Assembly (NCBI RefSeq): GCF_900499075.1
Contig: NZ_UIHC01000015.1
Coordinates: 1 to 64,000, forward strand
Direction: 5' to 3'
Length of the DNA: 64,000 nucleotides
Origin: Roseinatronobacter ekhonensis
Lineage (GTDB): Bacteria; Pseudomonadota; Alphaproteobacteria; Rhodobacterales; Rhodobacteraceae
The position numbers and the translations under genes were made by a program. Below, in pieces: positions 1 to 8,673 of this stretch (positions are counted from its first letter, which is position 1; the number at the start of each line of letters is the position of its first letter). Under the pieces are notes generated by a model. It was given only the letters and a program-made list of their open reading frames with translations. It did no database searches and was not told the DNA's origin.

Positions 1-606
1 CCATTCATCTGCCCCGATCAGCACCAGCACGCATTGCTTTTCCTCGGCCATTCGGGGCCGAAAATAGACGCCGTCCGCCCAGATGTAGACGAAGCGACGC
101 GCACTCAGATCGCGCCGTTGCCAACGGTCATACTCATCCCACCAATCGGCTTTGAGCCGCGATATCGTGGTCGAGGACAACCCTGCGGCATTGGGGCCAA
201 GCAGGGCTGCAAGCGCTTCGTGAAAGTCGCCGGTGGAAATACCTTTGAGGTAAAGCCAGGGCAGAAGCTCCTCGATGGATTTGGCTTTCCGCAGATAGGG
301 CGGCAGGATTGTCGAGGTGAACCGAACTTTCTCGGCGTCGTCGCCCCGGTCCCTCACACGGGGCACCTTGACTGGCACCGCCCCGATCCCCGTGAGCACT
401 TCGCGTTCTGGCAGGTGACCATGGCGCACAAGCCGCGCGCGGCCATCGTCCGTTTTGTCAGAGGCATAGGCATCCAGCAGAACAGCAAGCTCGGCCTCCA
501 CAGCTTGCTCAATCAACCGCTGTGCGCCGGATCGGAGGAGTTCCGTCAGTGGATCAGGCGCAAATCCCTGTGGATCGGGCAGTTGGGTAATGGTATTTGT
601 CGTCAT
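1..606 (-). CDS. IS256-family transposase, N-terminal 202 residues (runs off left edge)
   Basis: Reading from an ATG at 606, the frame stays open for 202 codons to the window edge. The protein has the typical layout of IS256/Mutator transposases: an N-terminal helical region (residues 1-60), the conserved RHGHLPEREVLTGIGAV-type segment (about 61-77) followed by VPRVRDR, then the ISTGDF...LSSTTISRLK helix-turn-helix-like stretch (about 123-152). The first acidic residue of the DDE triad sits in WADGVYF (Asp178). The remaining catalytic Asp and Glu would lie beyond the edge, so activity cannot be judged. Family members act as a DDE transposase on their own terminal repeats. It is inserted in glpS in the same orientation as that gene. 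Confidence 0.9.
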   Translation of the reverse strand, partial: MTTNTITQLPDPQGFAPDPLTELLRSGAQRLIEQAVEAELAVLLDAYASDKTDDGRARLVRHGHLPEREVLTGIGAVPVKVPRVRDRGDDAEKVRFTSTILPPYLRKAKSIEELLPWLYLKGISTGDFHEALAALLGPNAAGLSSTTISRLKADWWDEYDRWQRRDLSARRFVYIWADGVYFRPRMAEEKQCVLVLIGADEW

Positions 607-701
607 GTGGCATATCCTTTTCTCGGATGAGAATTGCGGCGCGTGAACAACGCCATGATATGCCGCCCCTCAGGGCCATCACCAACTTTTAGCTATATCT
701 C
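1..701 (-). mobile_element. IS256-family insertion sequence, one end (continues past window edge)
   Basis: This block holds the 5' part of an IS256/Mutator-type transposase plus its upstream terminal region. The outer end is placed near 701, because the reading frame of the neighbouring glpS changes there from conserved ABC-transporter sequence (ending G-E-R) to a few unrelated residues and a stop. The terminal sequence read inward on the minus strand begins GAGATATAGCTAAAAG. The other end and the target duplication lie outside the window, so the exact tip and the element length are inferred. Confidence 0.75.
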
Positions 702-1652
702 ACGTTCGCCATGGTGGTCCAGATGCACAAAGGTTTCAGAGCCTGTCAGTTCCGTCACCGTCAGCGTGGTGCGAAATTCCACCGCATCCGCCGAATGCTT
801 GCCAATCTCCAGATGGTTGGGCCGGAAGCCGGCGATATAGCTGCCATCCGCCAGCGCGGCCAACTGGCCTGTCGCGGGCGCGCCTTGCCCGTCACCAAAG
901 GTGATCTTGCCGCCGCGCTTTTCGATTTGCAGAAAATTCATCGGCGGGTCGCTGAACACCCGCGCGGTCGTCGCATCGACCGGCTGGCGGTAAACATCGG
1001 GGGTTGGCCCGAACTGCGTGACGCGGCCTTCCCACAGGGCGGCGGTGTTGCCGCCCAACAAAAGCGCCTCTTCAGGTTCGGTCGTAGCATAGACAAAGAT
1101 CGACCCCGACGCCTCGAATATCTTGGGGATTTCGACGCGCAATTCCTCGCGCAGTTTGTAGTCCAGATTGGCCAGCGGTTCATCCAGCAACACCAGCCCT
1201 GCGTTCTTGACCAGCGCGCGTGCCAGCGCGCAGCGCTGTTGCTGCCCGCCCGACAATTCCAGCGGCTTGCGCGACAGCATCGGCGTCAGCTTCATCAGCT
1301 CGGCCGTTTCGCGCACGCGCGCATCAATCTCGGTCCGGTCAAGGCCCATCAGTTTCATGGGGGACGCGATATTGTCATAGACCGACATGGACGGGTAGTT
1401 GATGAATTGCTGATACACCATCGCGACCTTGCGGTCCTGTACCCGCATTCCGGTCACGTCCTGCCCGTTCCAGACGACCTTGCCGGTCGCGGGCACATCC
1501 AGCCCTGCCATCAGCCGCATAAGCGAGGTCTTGCCGGCAAGCGTCGGCCCCAGCAGAACATTCATAGTGCCTTTTTCCAGCGTCAGGTCGGTGGGGTGAA
1601 TATGCACCTGTCCGTCGACCAGCTTTGAAACGCCTTGTAATTCCAGCGTCAT
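693..1652 (-). pseudogene. glpS: glycerol ABC transporter ATPase GlpS, 3' end cut off by the IS
   Basis: This is an ABC ATPase of the UgpC/MalK-like importer class. Its Walker A is the atypical GPTLAGKT (residues 35-42) seen in GlpS of the rhizobial glpSTPQUV glycerol system. It is followed by a Q-loop (YQQF), the signature LSGGQQQR, Walker B LVLLDEP and the start of the C-terminal TOBE-type domain. The frame ends after about 317 native residues plus two residues and a stop contributed by the insertion sequence, whereas related ATPases run to about 355-365. The nucleotide-binding domain is intact, and the C-terminal part is lost. It starts 13 bp after glpD, so glpD and glpS form an operon. 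Permease and binding-protein genes expected downstream are not in the window and would suffer polar effects. Confidence 0.85.
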
Positions 1653-1665
1653 ACCGCCCCCCTGA

Positions 1666-3261
1666 TTATTCTGCCGCGGCGCGCATCTGTGCGCGCTGCT
1701 CTGCCATCCACGCTTCCAACGTGGCGACCTGATCTGCCGATAGCCGCAAGCCCAGCTTGCTACGCCGCCAGATCACATCCTCTGCGGTGCGGGCGAATTC
1801 ATGCTCCATCAGCCAAGTCACCTCTGCTTCGGACAATGTCGCGCCGAAATCTTGGCCAAGATCGGGAACCGCGCCCGCCCCTGCCAAGATGTGCCGGGCA
1901 TCCGTGCCATAGGCGCGCACCAGCCGCAGCGCCCAAGCCTCTGTCAGGAAGGGATACGTGTCGCGCAACTCCGCAACCAAGGCCGCCACCCCGTCGACAG
2001 GGAAATCCCCACCCGGAAGCGCTACCCCGGCGGTCCACGCGCCCTTGGATGCGGGCACCTCTGCCGTGATCTTGTCCATGGCCGCTTCGGCAAGCCGCCG
2101 GTAGGTGGTAATCTTGCCCCCGAAGATGTTCAGAAGCGGCGCACCGCCTGCCTTGTCCACCTTGAGCGTATAGTCGCGGGTCGCCGCTGTCGCGCTGGAC
2201 GCGCCGTCATCATAAAGCGGGCGCACGCCGGAATAGGTCCAGACCACATCTTCGGCGGACAAATCCTCGGCGAAATACTGGTTCGCGAAATTAAGCAGGT
2301 AATCCCGTTCTTCGGGTGTGCATTCCGGCTTTACAGACGGGTCATCATGCTCGGCATCCGTGGTGCCGATCAGGGTGAAATCAGTCTCGTAGGGGATGGC
2401 GAAAATGATCCGGCCATCCGTGCCTTGAAAGAAATAGCATTTGCCGTGATCGAACAGCTTGCGGGTCACAATATGGCTGCCGCGCACCAGCCGCACGCCG
2501 TCCTGACTGTTGCTGCGCAGCTTGGTCTGGATGATATCCCCAACCCACGGACCGCCCGCATTGACCAGCATCCGGGCATAGTGCACGGTTTTTGCGCTGG
2601 TTTCGGTATTTTGCGTTTCGACGCGCCAAAGATCACCCTCGCGCTGGGCCGAAAGCACCTTGCTGCGCGTCATGATCCGCGCGCCGCGAATTTCTGCATC
2701 GCGGGCATTCAGCGCGACCAGCCGCGAATCCTCGACCCAGCAGTCAGAGTATTCATAGGCTTTGGCGAAATGCAGCTTCAGCGCTGCGCCCTCTGGCGTG
2801 TCGCGCAGGTCCAGCGTGCGAGTGCCCGGCAAGATCTGCCGCCCGCCCAATGTATCATACAGGAACAGCCCAAGACGGATCAGCCACGCGGGCCGGCGCC
2901 CTTTCATCCACGGCATTGCCAGACTTAGCAAACGCGATGTGGGCGTGTCAGACTCGAACCGCATATCCTTATGATAAGGCAGAACAAACCGCATTGGCCA
3001 CGCGATATGGGGCATGGCGCGTAGCAACACCTCGCGCTCGACCAGTGCTTCGCGGACAAGGCGAAATTCGAAATATTCCAAATAGCGCAATCCGCCATGG
3101 AACAGCTTGGTCGAAGACGAGGATGTCGCAGAGGCAATGTCGTTCATCTCTGCCAGCGCAACCGATAGGCCACGCCCCGCAGCGTCGCGCGCAATCCCGC
3201 ATCCATTGATGCCGCCGCCAATGATGAACAGGTCGGTGGTCTGCGCTGAACGCTCGCTCAT
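1666..3261 (-). CDS. glpD: glycerol-3-phosphate dehydrogenase, aerobic FAD type
   Basis: Oxidises sn-glycerol 3-phosphate to dihydroxyacetone phosphate at the membrane, passing electrons to quinone. The 531-residue protein opens with the FAD-binding GGGINGCGIARDAAGRG motif (residues about 14-30). It has the family SSSTKLFHGGLRYLE segment, the VNAGGPWV motif and a C-terminal helical domain, at the usual length for GlpD. The chosen ATG at 3261 is preceded by GGGGAGGAAGCG, a strong ribosome site. The frame is open 45 codons further upstream, but that stretch has no family similarity and lies in the divergent promoter region. glpD heads an operon with glpS and is divergent from glpR, its probable repressor. 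Confidence 0.95.
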   Translation of the reverse strand: MSERSAQTTDLFIIGGGINGCGIARDAAGRGLSVALAEMNDIASATSSSSTKLFHGGLRYLEYFEFRLVREALVEREVLLRAMPHIAWPMRFVLPYHKDMRFESDTPTSRLLSLAMPWMKGRRPAWLIRLGLFLYDTLGGRQILPGTRTLDLRDTPEGAALKLHFAKAYEYSDCWVEDSRLVALNARDAEIRGARIMTRSKVLSAQREGDLWRVETQNTETSAKTVHYARMLVNAGGPWVGDIIQTKLRSNSQDGVRLVRGSHIVTRKLFDHGKCYFFQGTDGRIIFAIPYETDFTLIGTTDAEHDDPSVKPECTPEERDYLLNFANQYFAEDLSAEDVVWTYSGVRPLYDDGASSATAATRDYTLKVDKAGGAPLLNIFGGKITTYRRLAEAAMDKITAEVPASKGAWTAGVALPGGDFPVDGVAALVAELRDTYPFLTEAWALRLVRAYGTDARHILAGAGAVPDLGQDFGATLSEAEVTWLMEHEFARTAEDVIWRRSKLGLRLSADQVATLEAWMAEQRAQMRAAAE

Positions 3262-3473
3262 CGCTTCCTCCCCAAGCTTAGAACTTTCGCCACTGTCGCG
3301 CAGTCCCAACAGAAACGCAACAAATTTCTTTTCGTTTGTGTTCGCTTTTGGCATTGATGTCGCCAAGCGTATGGAAACTGCTACAATTTTCCGCAAATCG
3401 ACCGCTACTGCCTTTGCGAAAACGCCGTTTCGCCATATCGTTGGCTCGAAAGCCGCAACAACATTTGTCGCCT
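3262..3473. promoter_or_regulatory. glpD/glpR divergent promoter region with candidate operator
   Basis: This 212-bp region separates the two start codons. It contains a perfect inverted repeat, GCGAAA (3416-3421) and TTTCGC (3428-3433), with a 6-bp spacer. A second T-rich stretch with repeated TTCG (3331-3344) lies nearer glpD. DeoR-family GlpR proteins bind TTCG/CGAA-rich operators, so these are plausible GlpR sites. The assignment is by motif only, and no promoter boxes could be called with confidence. Confidence 0.4.
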
Positions 3474-4238
3474 ATGTCACAAACTTTCCGCTACCCTACG
3501 ATTCTGGAAATTGCCCGGCGCGAGGGAAAAGTGACGGTCGAGGGGCTGGCAGAGCATTTCGGCGTGACCCTGCAAACCATCCGCCGCGACCTGACCGATC
3601 TGGCCGATGCCGGCAAGCTGGAACGCGTGCATGGCGGCGCGATCCTGCCGTCGGGAACCACCAATATTGAATATGAGGAACGCCGCGCGCTGAACACCGA
3701 CGGCAAAGCCGCGATCGCGCGCGCTTGCGCGGCGCGCATTCCCGACAATTCGTCGCTATTCCTGAATATCGGCACCTCGACAGAGGCCGTTGCGCGCGAA
3801 TTGCTGCATCGCGAAAACCTGATGGTGGTGACGAACAACATGAATGTTGCCAATATCCTTGTCGGCAATCCCACCTGCGAAATTGTTGTCACCGGCGGGC
3901 ATTTGCGCCGCGCGGATGGCGGATTGGTCGGCCAGCTTGCCGCCGAAACCATTCGTAACTTCAAGTTCGATCTGGCCGTGATCGGCTGCTCGGCGCTGGA
4001 TGTGGATGGCGATATGCTGGATTTCGACATTCAAGAGGTCAGCGTCAGCCAAGCCATTCTGCGCCAGTCGCGGCGCAGTTTTCTGGTGGCCGACCACTCT
4101 AAGTTCAAGCGCAGCGCGCCCGCGCGCATTGCGTCCATGGCCAATGTCGATACATTTTTCACAGACCGGCCCGTGTCCGCCAGCTTACAACATTCCTGCG
4201 CTGATTGGGGCACGGAATTGGTCGTTGTGCAGGCCTAG
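3474..4238 (+). CDS. glpR: DeoR-family transcriptional repressor, probable GlpR
   Basis: A 254-residue DeoR/GlpR regulator. The N-terminal helix-turn-helix is clear: TILEIARREGKVTVEGLAEHF, then VTLQTIRRDLTDL, then the family wing motif ERVHGGA (about residues 9-60). The C-terminal sugar-phosphate-sensing domain has the expected IGTSTEA and VVTGG segments and VADHSKF near the end. The ATG at 3474 gives the standard N-terminus; upstream codons in the same frame lie in the promoter region. Divergent placement next to glpD and glpS makes it the likely glycerol-3-phosphate-responsive repressor of both. It converges on uup with only 2 bp between stop codons. Confidence 0.9.
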   Translation: MSQTFRYPTILEIARREGKVTVEGLAEHFGVTLQTIRRDLTDLADAGKLERVHGGAILPSGTTNIEYEERRALNTDGKAAIARACAARIPDNSSLFLNIGTSTEAVARELLHRENLMVVTNNMNVANILVGNPTCEIVVTGGHLRRADGGLVGQLAAETIRNFKFDLAVIGCSALDVDGDMLDFDIQEVSVSQAILRQSRRSFLVADHSKFKRSAPARIASMANVDTFFTDRPVSASLQHSCADWGTELVVVQA

Positions 4239-4240
4239 GC

Positions 4241-6055
4241 TCAGCCTGTTTCGGCGCGTTCTGCCAGCGCCAGCCAATCCTCTTCCGCTTCGGCCAAAGC
4301 CGTCTGGCGCGCGGTCAACGCCTCTGTCGCCTTGCGGAACTTCACCGGCTCTCGGGTGAACAATTCGGCATCCGACAACAACTCTTCCAGCTTGGCGATC
4401 TCGGCCTCCAGCCGCGCAATTTCGGACGGCAATTTCTCCAGCCGGTGAGCTTCGGTAAAGGACAAGGCCTTGGGCTTGGCGGGTTTTGCCGCTTTCACCG
4501 TTTTCGCCTGCGCTTTGGGCATAGGGGCCGTGGCGGGGGCCGCGCTTTCGGTGCGTTGCGCAAGATAATCCGACCAGCCGCCCGCATAGGCCGTCACGCG
4601 GCCCGCGCCCTCGAACACCAGCGTCGTCGTTGCGATCCGGTCGATGAAATCGCGGTCGTGGCTGACCAACAGAACAGTGCCGTCAAAGCTGCCTAGCAGG
4701 TCTTGCAGCAGGTCCAGCGTTTCCACGTCCAAATCGTTGGTCGGCTCGTCCAACACCAGCAGGTTGGCCGGTTGCGCCATGATCCGCGCCAGCAAAAGCC
4801 GCGCCTTTTCACCGCCCGAAAGCGATCGCACAGGCGCACGGGCCTGAGATTCGTCGAACAGGAATTCCTTGAGATACCCCACCACGTGGCGCGGCTGCCC
4901 GCGCACCATGACCTGATCGGCCTGCCCTGACACGGCCATCAGCGGATCGCCCGTCAGGTTTTCCCATAGAGAGGAATTCGGGTCCAGTTGCGCGCGCGTC
5001 TGGTCGAACACTGCCGTTTGCAGGTTGGTGCCCAGCCGGATGCGGCCTTGGTCGGCCTCTTCCTGCCCCGTCATCAGGCGCAAGAGCGTGGTTTTGCCCA
5101 CGCCATTGGGGCCAATCATGGCCACGCATTCACCGCGCATCACCCGCAGAGAGAAATCTTGCAGGATCGCGCGGTCGCCGTAAGCCTTGGACACACCTTC
5201 CAGTTCCGCCACCAGCTTGCCCGAGGGAGGGGCGCTGTCGAACGCCATAGCCGCCGTGCCCTGCCGCTTGATCTGGCTGGCGCGTTCGGCGCGCAGATCG
5301 GCCAATGCGCGCACGCGGCCTTGGTTGCGCTTGCGGCGCGCAGAAATGCCCTCGACCGCCCAGCGCGCTTCGGCCTTGATCTTGCGGTTCAGCTTGTGGC
5401 GGGCGTCGTCTTCCTCGGCCCAGATCTTGTCGCGCCACTCTTCGAACCCGTCGAAGCCCGACTCGCGGCGGCGCACTTGGCCCCGGTCCACCCACAAGGT
5501 GGCTTTGGTCAGCGCGCGCAGAAAGGCGCGGTCGTGGCTGATCAGCACAAAGGCCGCGCGGGTTTCGCGCAGGCGTTCTTCGAGCCAGTGAATGGCGGTG
5601 ATATCCAGATGGTTCGTCGGCTCATCCAGCAGCATCAGGTCGGGCGCTTCGGCCAGCAGCCGTGCAAGGGCCGCGCGACGACGCTCGCCGCCCGACGCTT
5701 TGGACGGCTCCAGCTCCGGGTCGAATTCCAGCCCCTCGGCGGCGATATCGACGCGCCATTGCTCTGACGGGTCCAGCGTTTGCATGGCGTAGTCGCCCAA
5801 TGTGGCGAAGCCCGCGAAATCGGGATCTTGTTCCATATAGCCCACGGACATACCCGGCGGCAGGGTGCGGGTGCCTGTATCGGGTTCCACCAGCCCCGCC
5901 ATGATCTTCATCAGGGTCGATTTGCCAGAGCCGTTGCGCCCCACCAGCGCCACGCGGTCGCCGGGTTGGACGTTCATATCCAGCCCCTCCAGCAGCGGGT
6001 TGCCGCCAAAGCCAAGGCCAATTCCAGAGAGTTGTAACAGGGGTGCTTGTGCCAT
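4241..6055 (-). CDS. uup: ABC-F family ATPase Uup
   Basis: A 604-residue soluble protein with two ABC nucleotide-binding domains and no membrane segments, the ABC-F architecture. Walker A motifs are GRNGSGKST (near residue 40) and GPNGVGKTT in the second half. Signatures are SGGERRRAALAR and LSGGEKARLLLAR, and both Walker B motifs end in DEPTNHLD or DEPTNDLD. The C-terminal 70 residues form the charged coiled-coil typical of Uup, linked to DNA and ribosome interaction. ABC-F proteins act on the ribosome; Uup is also implicated in transposon excision and branched-DNA handling. Start is ATG 6055 (MAQAP); an in-frame ATG at 6064 is also possible. It lies 38 bp downstream of the DUF1501 gene and is probably co-transcribed. 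Confidence 0.92.
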   Translation of the reverse strand: MAQAPLLQLSGIGLGFGGNPLLEGLDMNVQPGDRVALVGRNGSGKSTLMKIMAGLVEPDTGTRTLPPGMSVGYMEQDPDFAGFATLGDYAMQTLDPSEQWRVDIAAEGLEFDPELEPSKASGGERRRAALARLLAEAPDLMLLDEPTNHLDITAIHWLEERLRETRAAFVLISHDRAFLRALTKATLWVDRGQVRRRESGFDGFEEWRDKIWAEEDDARHKLNRKIKAEARWAVEGISARRKRNQGRVRALADLRAERASQIKRQGTAAMAFDSAPPSGKLVAELEGVSKAYGDRAILQDFSLRVMRGECVAMIGPNGVGKTTLLRLMTGQEEADQGRIRLGTNLQTAVFDQTRAQLDPNSSLWENLTGDPLMAVSGQADQVMVRGQPRHVVGYLKEFLFDESQARAPVRSLSGGEKARLLLARIMAQPANLLVLDEPTNDLDVETLDLLQDLLGSFDGTVLLVSHDRDFIDRIATTTLVFEGAGRVTAYAGGWSDYLAQRTESAAPATAPMPKAQAKTVKAAKPAKPKALSFTEAHRLEKLPSEIARLEAEIAKLEELLSDAELFTREPVKFRKATEALTARQTALAEAEEDWLALAERAETG

Positions 6056-6093
6056 GTCGCGCATATAGGCCGCACGGGCGCGGGTTGAAAGCG

Positions 6094-7254
6094 TTAAAGC
6101 AAGAGCCCGGGATTGTCGCCCATCTCCAGCCCCGGAAAGACCGTGCGCGCAAGGTCCGACGCGCGCAGCCCATACATGTCGCGCATGGCCCAAGCGGCAT
6201 AGGCGCGCACATCGCGCAGCGGCATCAGATCGCGCCCGGCATAAAGCGCGCTCTCCGCCAGCCCCGGCCAGCCGCCCAACATGCGGCCACCTTTCAGCGC
6301 GCCGCCAGCAAGAATGGCCGCGCCGCCGGTGCCGTGATCCGTGCCGCCAGTGCCGTTCTCGCGCGCGGTGCGGCCGAATTCGGTGATGGCCAGAACGGTC
6401 GTGCGCGCCCAGATCGGGCCAAGTTCGGCACGCAGGGTCAGCAGCGTGGCTTGCAGGTTCCGCAACGCGGGGCGCAGGCGGTTTTTCTGCCATTGATGCG
6501 TGTCAAAGCCAGAGAGTGACAGGCTTGCGATCCGCGTCTCGTCGCGCAACTGTTGGGCAAGGTAGCGGGCCAGAACCTCTCCCGCGCGCCCGCCTTGGGG
6601 GGCCACATCCTCTGCCAGACCCATCTCCAGAGCGGTGTGTCCGGCCTCGGCAAACAGCGGATCCTGGCCATACAGATACTCCAGCAAAAGCTGCGCTTGC
6701 GGTCCAAGCTCCAACGTGGTGCCGGGGGACCAATGGGTCATGGGCGCAGGCCCTTCCAGTATGCGCATCCGCGTGCGCCCCAAGGCAAAGGCCGTGCGCG
6801 CGCTGACACCGGGCAGCAGCGTCAGCATCCGGTTCAACCAGCCATCGCGCACGCTTCCCGCGTCGTCGGCGCTGCCTGCTTCCAGCAGGTCTTGGCCGTC
6901 GAAATGGCTGCGCTTGTCGCGGTATGGTGTGGATGTGGCGGGCACAAAAGCCAACTCTCCGCTATCCCAAAGCGGGGCGAGCCCTGCGAGGTCCGGGTGC
7001 AGCGCAAAAAAGCCGTCGCCCAGCGGCGTGCCACCGTCCGACAGCTTGGGGCGTAGCGCCTTGAAGGCCGGATCACCTATCGGGCGCAAGGCATCCAGCC
7101 CGTCCAGCGCCCCACGCAGGATAATAACGACCAAGCGGTTTTCACCCGGCGCGTTCGCCATCGCGATCGGCGTCAGAACCGGGCTGGCAGCCGCAGAGCA
7201 GCCAAGGGCACCGGCACGGGCCAGAAAGGCGCGGCGGGTTGGCATATGGTGCAT
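6094..7254 (-). CDS. DUF1501 protein, Tat-exported
   Basis: A 386-residue DUF1501 (alkaline-phosphatase-fold, sulfatase-like) protein. The N-terminus carries a twin-arginine signal (PTRRAFLARAGALGCSAAASP...AMANA). The family hallmarks follow: LVVIILRGALDGLD, SGFDTHQWQKN and the TEFGRTARENGTGGTDHGTGGA block. The last two contain the conserved Asp, His and Glu residues expected for metal binding. Biochemical function of the family is not established. It starts 10 bp after the DUF1800 gene; the pairing of DUF1800 and DUF1501 is a recurrent bacterial two-gene unit. ATG 7254 is chosen because TAGG lies 5 bp upstream; GTG 7260 is an alternative. Confidence 0.9.
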   Translation of the reverse strand: MHHMPTRRAFLARAGALGCSAAASPVLTPIAMANAPGENRLVVIILRGALDGLDALRPIGDPAFKALRPKLSDGGTPLGDGFFALHPDLAGLAPLWDSGELAFVPATSTPYRDKRSHFDGQDLLEAGSADDAGSVRDGWLNRMLTLLPGVSARTAFALGRTRMRILEGPAPMTHWSPGTTLELGPQAQLLLEYLYGQDPLFAEAGHTALEMGLAEDVAPQGGRAGEVLARYLAQQLRDETRIASLSLSGFDTHQWQKNRLRPALRNLQATLLTLRAELGPIWARTTVLAITEFGRTARENGTGGTDHGTGGAAILAGGALKGGRMLGGWPGLAESALYAGRDLMPLRDVRAYAAWAMRDMYGLRASDLARTVFPGLEMGDNPGLLL

Positions 7255-7264
7255 CGTCACCTAC

Positions 7265-8608
7265 CTAACACCGATTGAAATCGGGAGAGGACAGGATAAT
7301 CCCTACCCCCTGCCCCCGCGTTTCCGCCCCGCGTGCGGCGCGGGCAAGCTGGGGGCTGGCCATATCGCCCATCGCGGTCGTCACAAAGTCGCGCGGGTCG
7401 GGCGGTTGTGGCAAGCGGTCAGCCAAACCCATCGCCCATGTGATACGGGCTGCCATGGCTTGCGCCGTAATCCAGCCGCGCGCGCTGTCGTCATAGCCTG
7501 CCGGTGACGGGACAGTTTCCCACGCTTGCCCCATCGCCTGCAAAGGGCCGCGCAGGTCGCGCCGCGTGTCGCGATCCGTCAAGGTCAGGATCTGCTCGGG
7601 CGTCACACCCGTCGCGCGCAGACTGGCCGCCACCCACAGCATCGGGGACCGCGCCTTGCCCAAAGGGGCGGCCCATGCCGCCGGATGTTCCAGCATCGCC
7701 GTGTAGAGCGCGCGCAAATCGCCACCGCTGGCCAGATAGCTGGCCTGCATATGCGCCACCAGTTGCGGGTCGGGCGCGTCCGACACGAAATGCCGCGCCA
7801 GCTTGCCCGCCAGATGGGCGGCGGTTTCAGGCCGCAAGGCCAGATCGTCCAGCGCGTCGGTGACATGCCGCTCGAACATGGGGCGGCCCCCATAGCGTTT
7901 GCCGAAAATCTCGATCAGCCCCGGCTCTGCAATGCGCGGGTCAAATTTGTAGCCTGCCTCCAGATCGAATGTCACGCCCGTCAGCAGCCGCGCCATCTGG
8001 GTCACATCGGCTTGAGTGTAGCCTGCACCAAGCGTGTGCAGTTCCAGCAATTCACGGGCAAGGTTCTCGTTCAGGCCGCGCCCGCTGCGCCGCCCAACCT
8101 GGCTGAACGGCCCGACAGAGACATTCTGATTCAGGTAATTCTGCATCACCGGATGCGTGACGGCCGCGCGCAGCAGTGTGGCGAAATTACCCGCGATATG
8201 CGGGCGAATGGCATCGTGGACAAAGCTCGCACGGGCAAAACGGAAATGGCCATTCCGTGTATCGGCAGCGAAATGGTTTGCCCAAAAGGCCACCAGCCGT
8301 TCGCGAAACCCGACGGGCGTTGCGATCATATGGGCAAGCTGCGCGCGCAGGTCCGACAGGCTATCACGCTGTTCGGCGCGGTTGATCGCATCCATCCGGT
8401 CTTTTGTATCGGCCATGTCCCCCATGCGCCGAGCGCGGCGCAGTGCCGCACGATCCGCAGCGCGGGCCAGCTTGGTGGCAAAAGGCGTGACAGCCGCTGC
8501 ACCAACCCTGTCCAGATCGGCCATCAGTGCCGCACCATCCAACCCGGCCGCATCGCGACGCGGTCCAAGGCCGAAGCGGATTATCGCAAGGCTGGCGGGT
8601 GTGGTCAT
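7265..8608 (-). CDS. DUF1800 family protein
   Basis: A 447-residue protein of the DUF1800 family. Recognisable segments are RLVAFWANHFAADTRNG near the N-terminal third, GLNENLARELLELHTLGAGYTQADV in the middle, and a helical C-terminal half ending ILSSPDFNRC. No obvious signal peptide is present at the ATG start (8608), unlike its partner DUF1501 protein. Function of the family is unknown. Co-occurrence with DUF1501 suggests the two products act together, possibly at the envelope, but the sequence gives no substrate. It is the first gene of a likely three-gene operon with the DUF1501 gene and uup. Confidence 0.9.
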   Translation of the reverse strand: MTTPASLAIIRFGLGPRRDAAGLDGAALMADLDRVGAAAVTPFATKLARAADRAALRRARRMGDMADTKDRMDAINRAEQRDSLSDLRAQLAHMIATPVGFRERLVAFWANHFAADTRNGHFRFARASFVHDAIRPHIAGNFATLLRAAVTHPVMQNYLNQNVSVGPFSQVGRRSGRGLNENLARELLELHTLGAGYTQADVTQMARLLTGVTFDLEAGYKFDPRIAEPGLIEIFGKRYGGRPMFERHVTDALDDLALRPETAAHLAGKLARHFVSDAPDPQLVAHMQASYLASGGDLRALYTAMLEHPAAWAAPLGKARSPMLWVAASLRATGVTPEQILTLTDRDTRRDLRGPLQAMGQAWETVPSPAGYDDSARGWITAQAMAARITWAMGLADRLPQPPDPRDFVTTAMGDMASPQLARAARGAETRGQGVGIILSSPDFNRC

Positions 8609-8673
8609 AGGCGCCTCGTGGTCGATGCGCCAAACGTGAAGCCCGCCGCGCTGCCTGTCAATTCACCTTGCGG

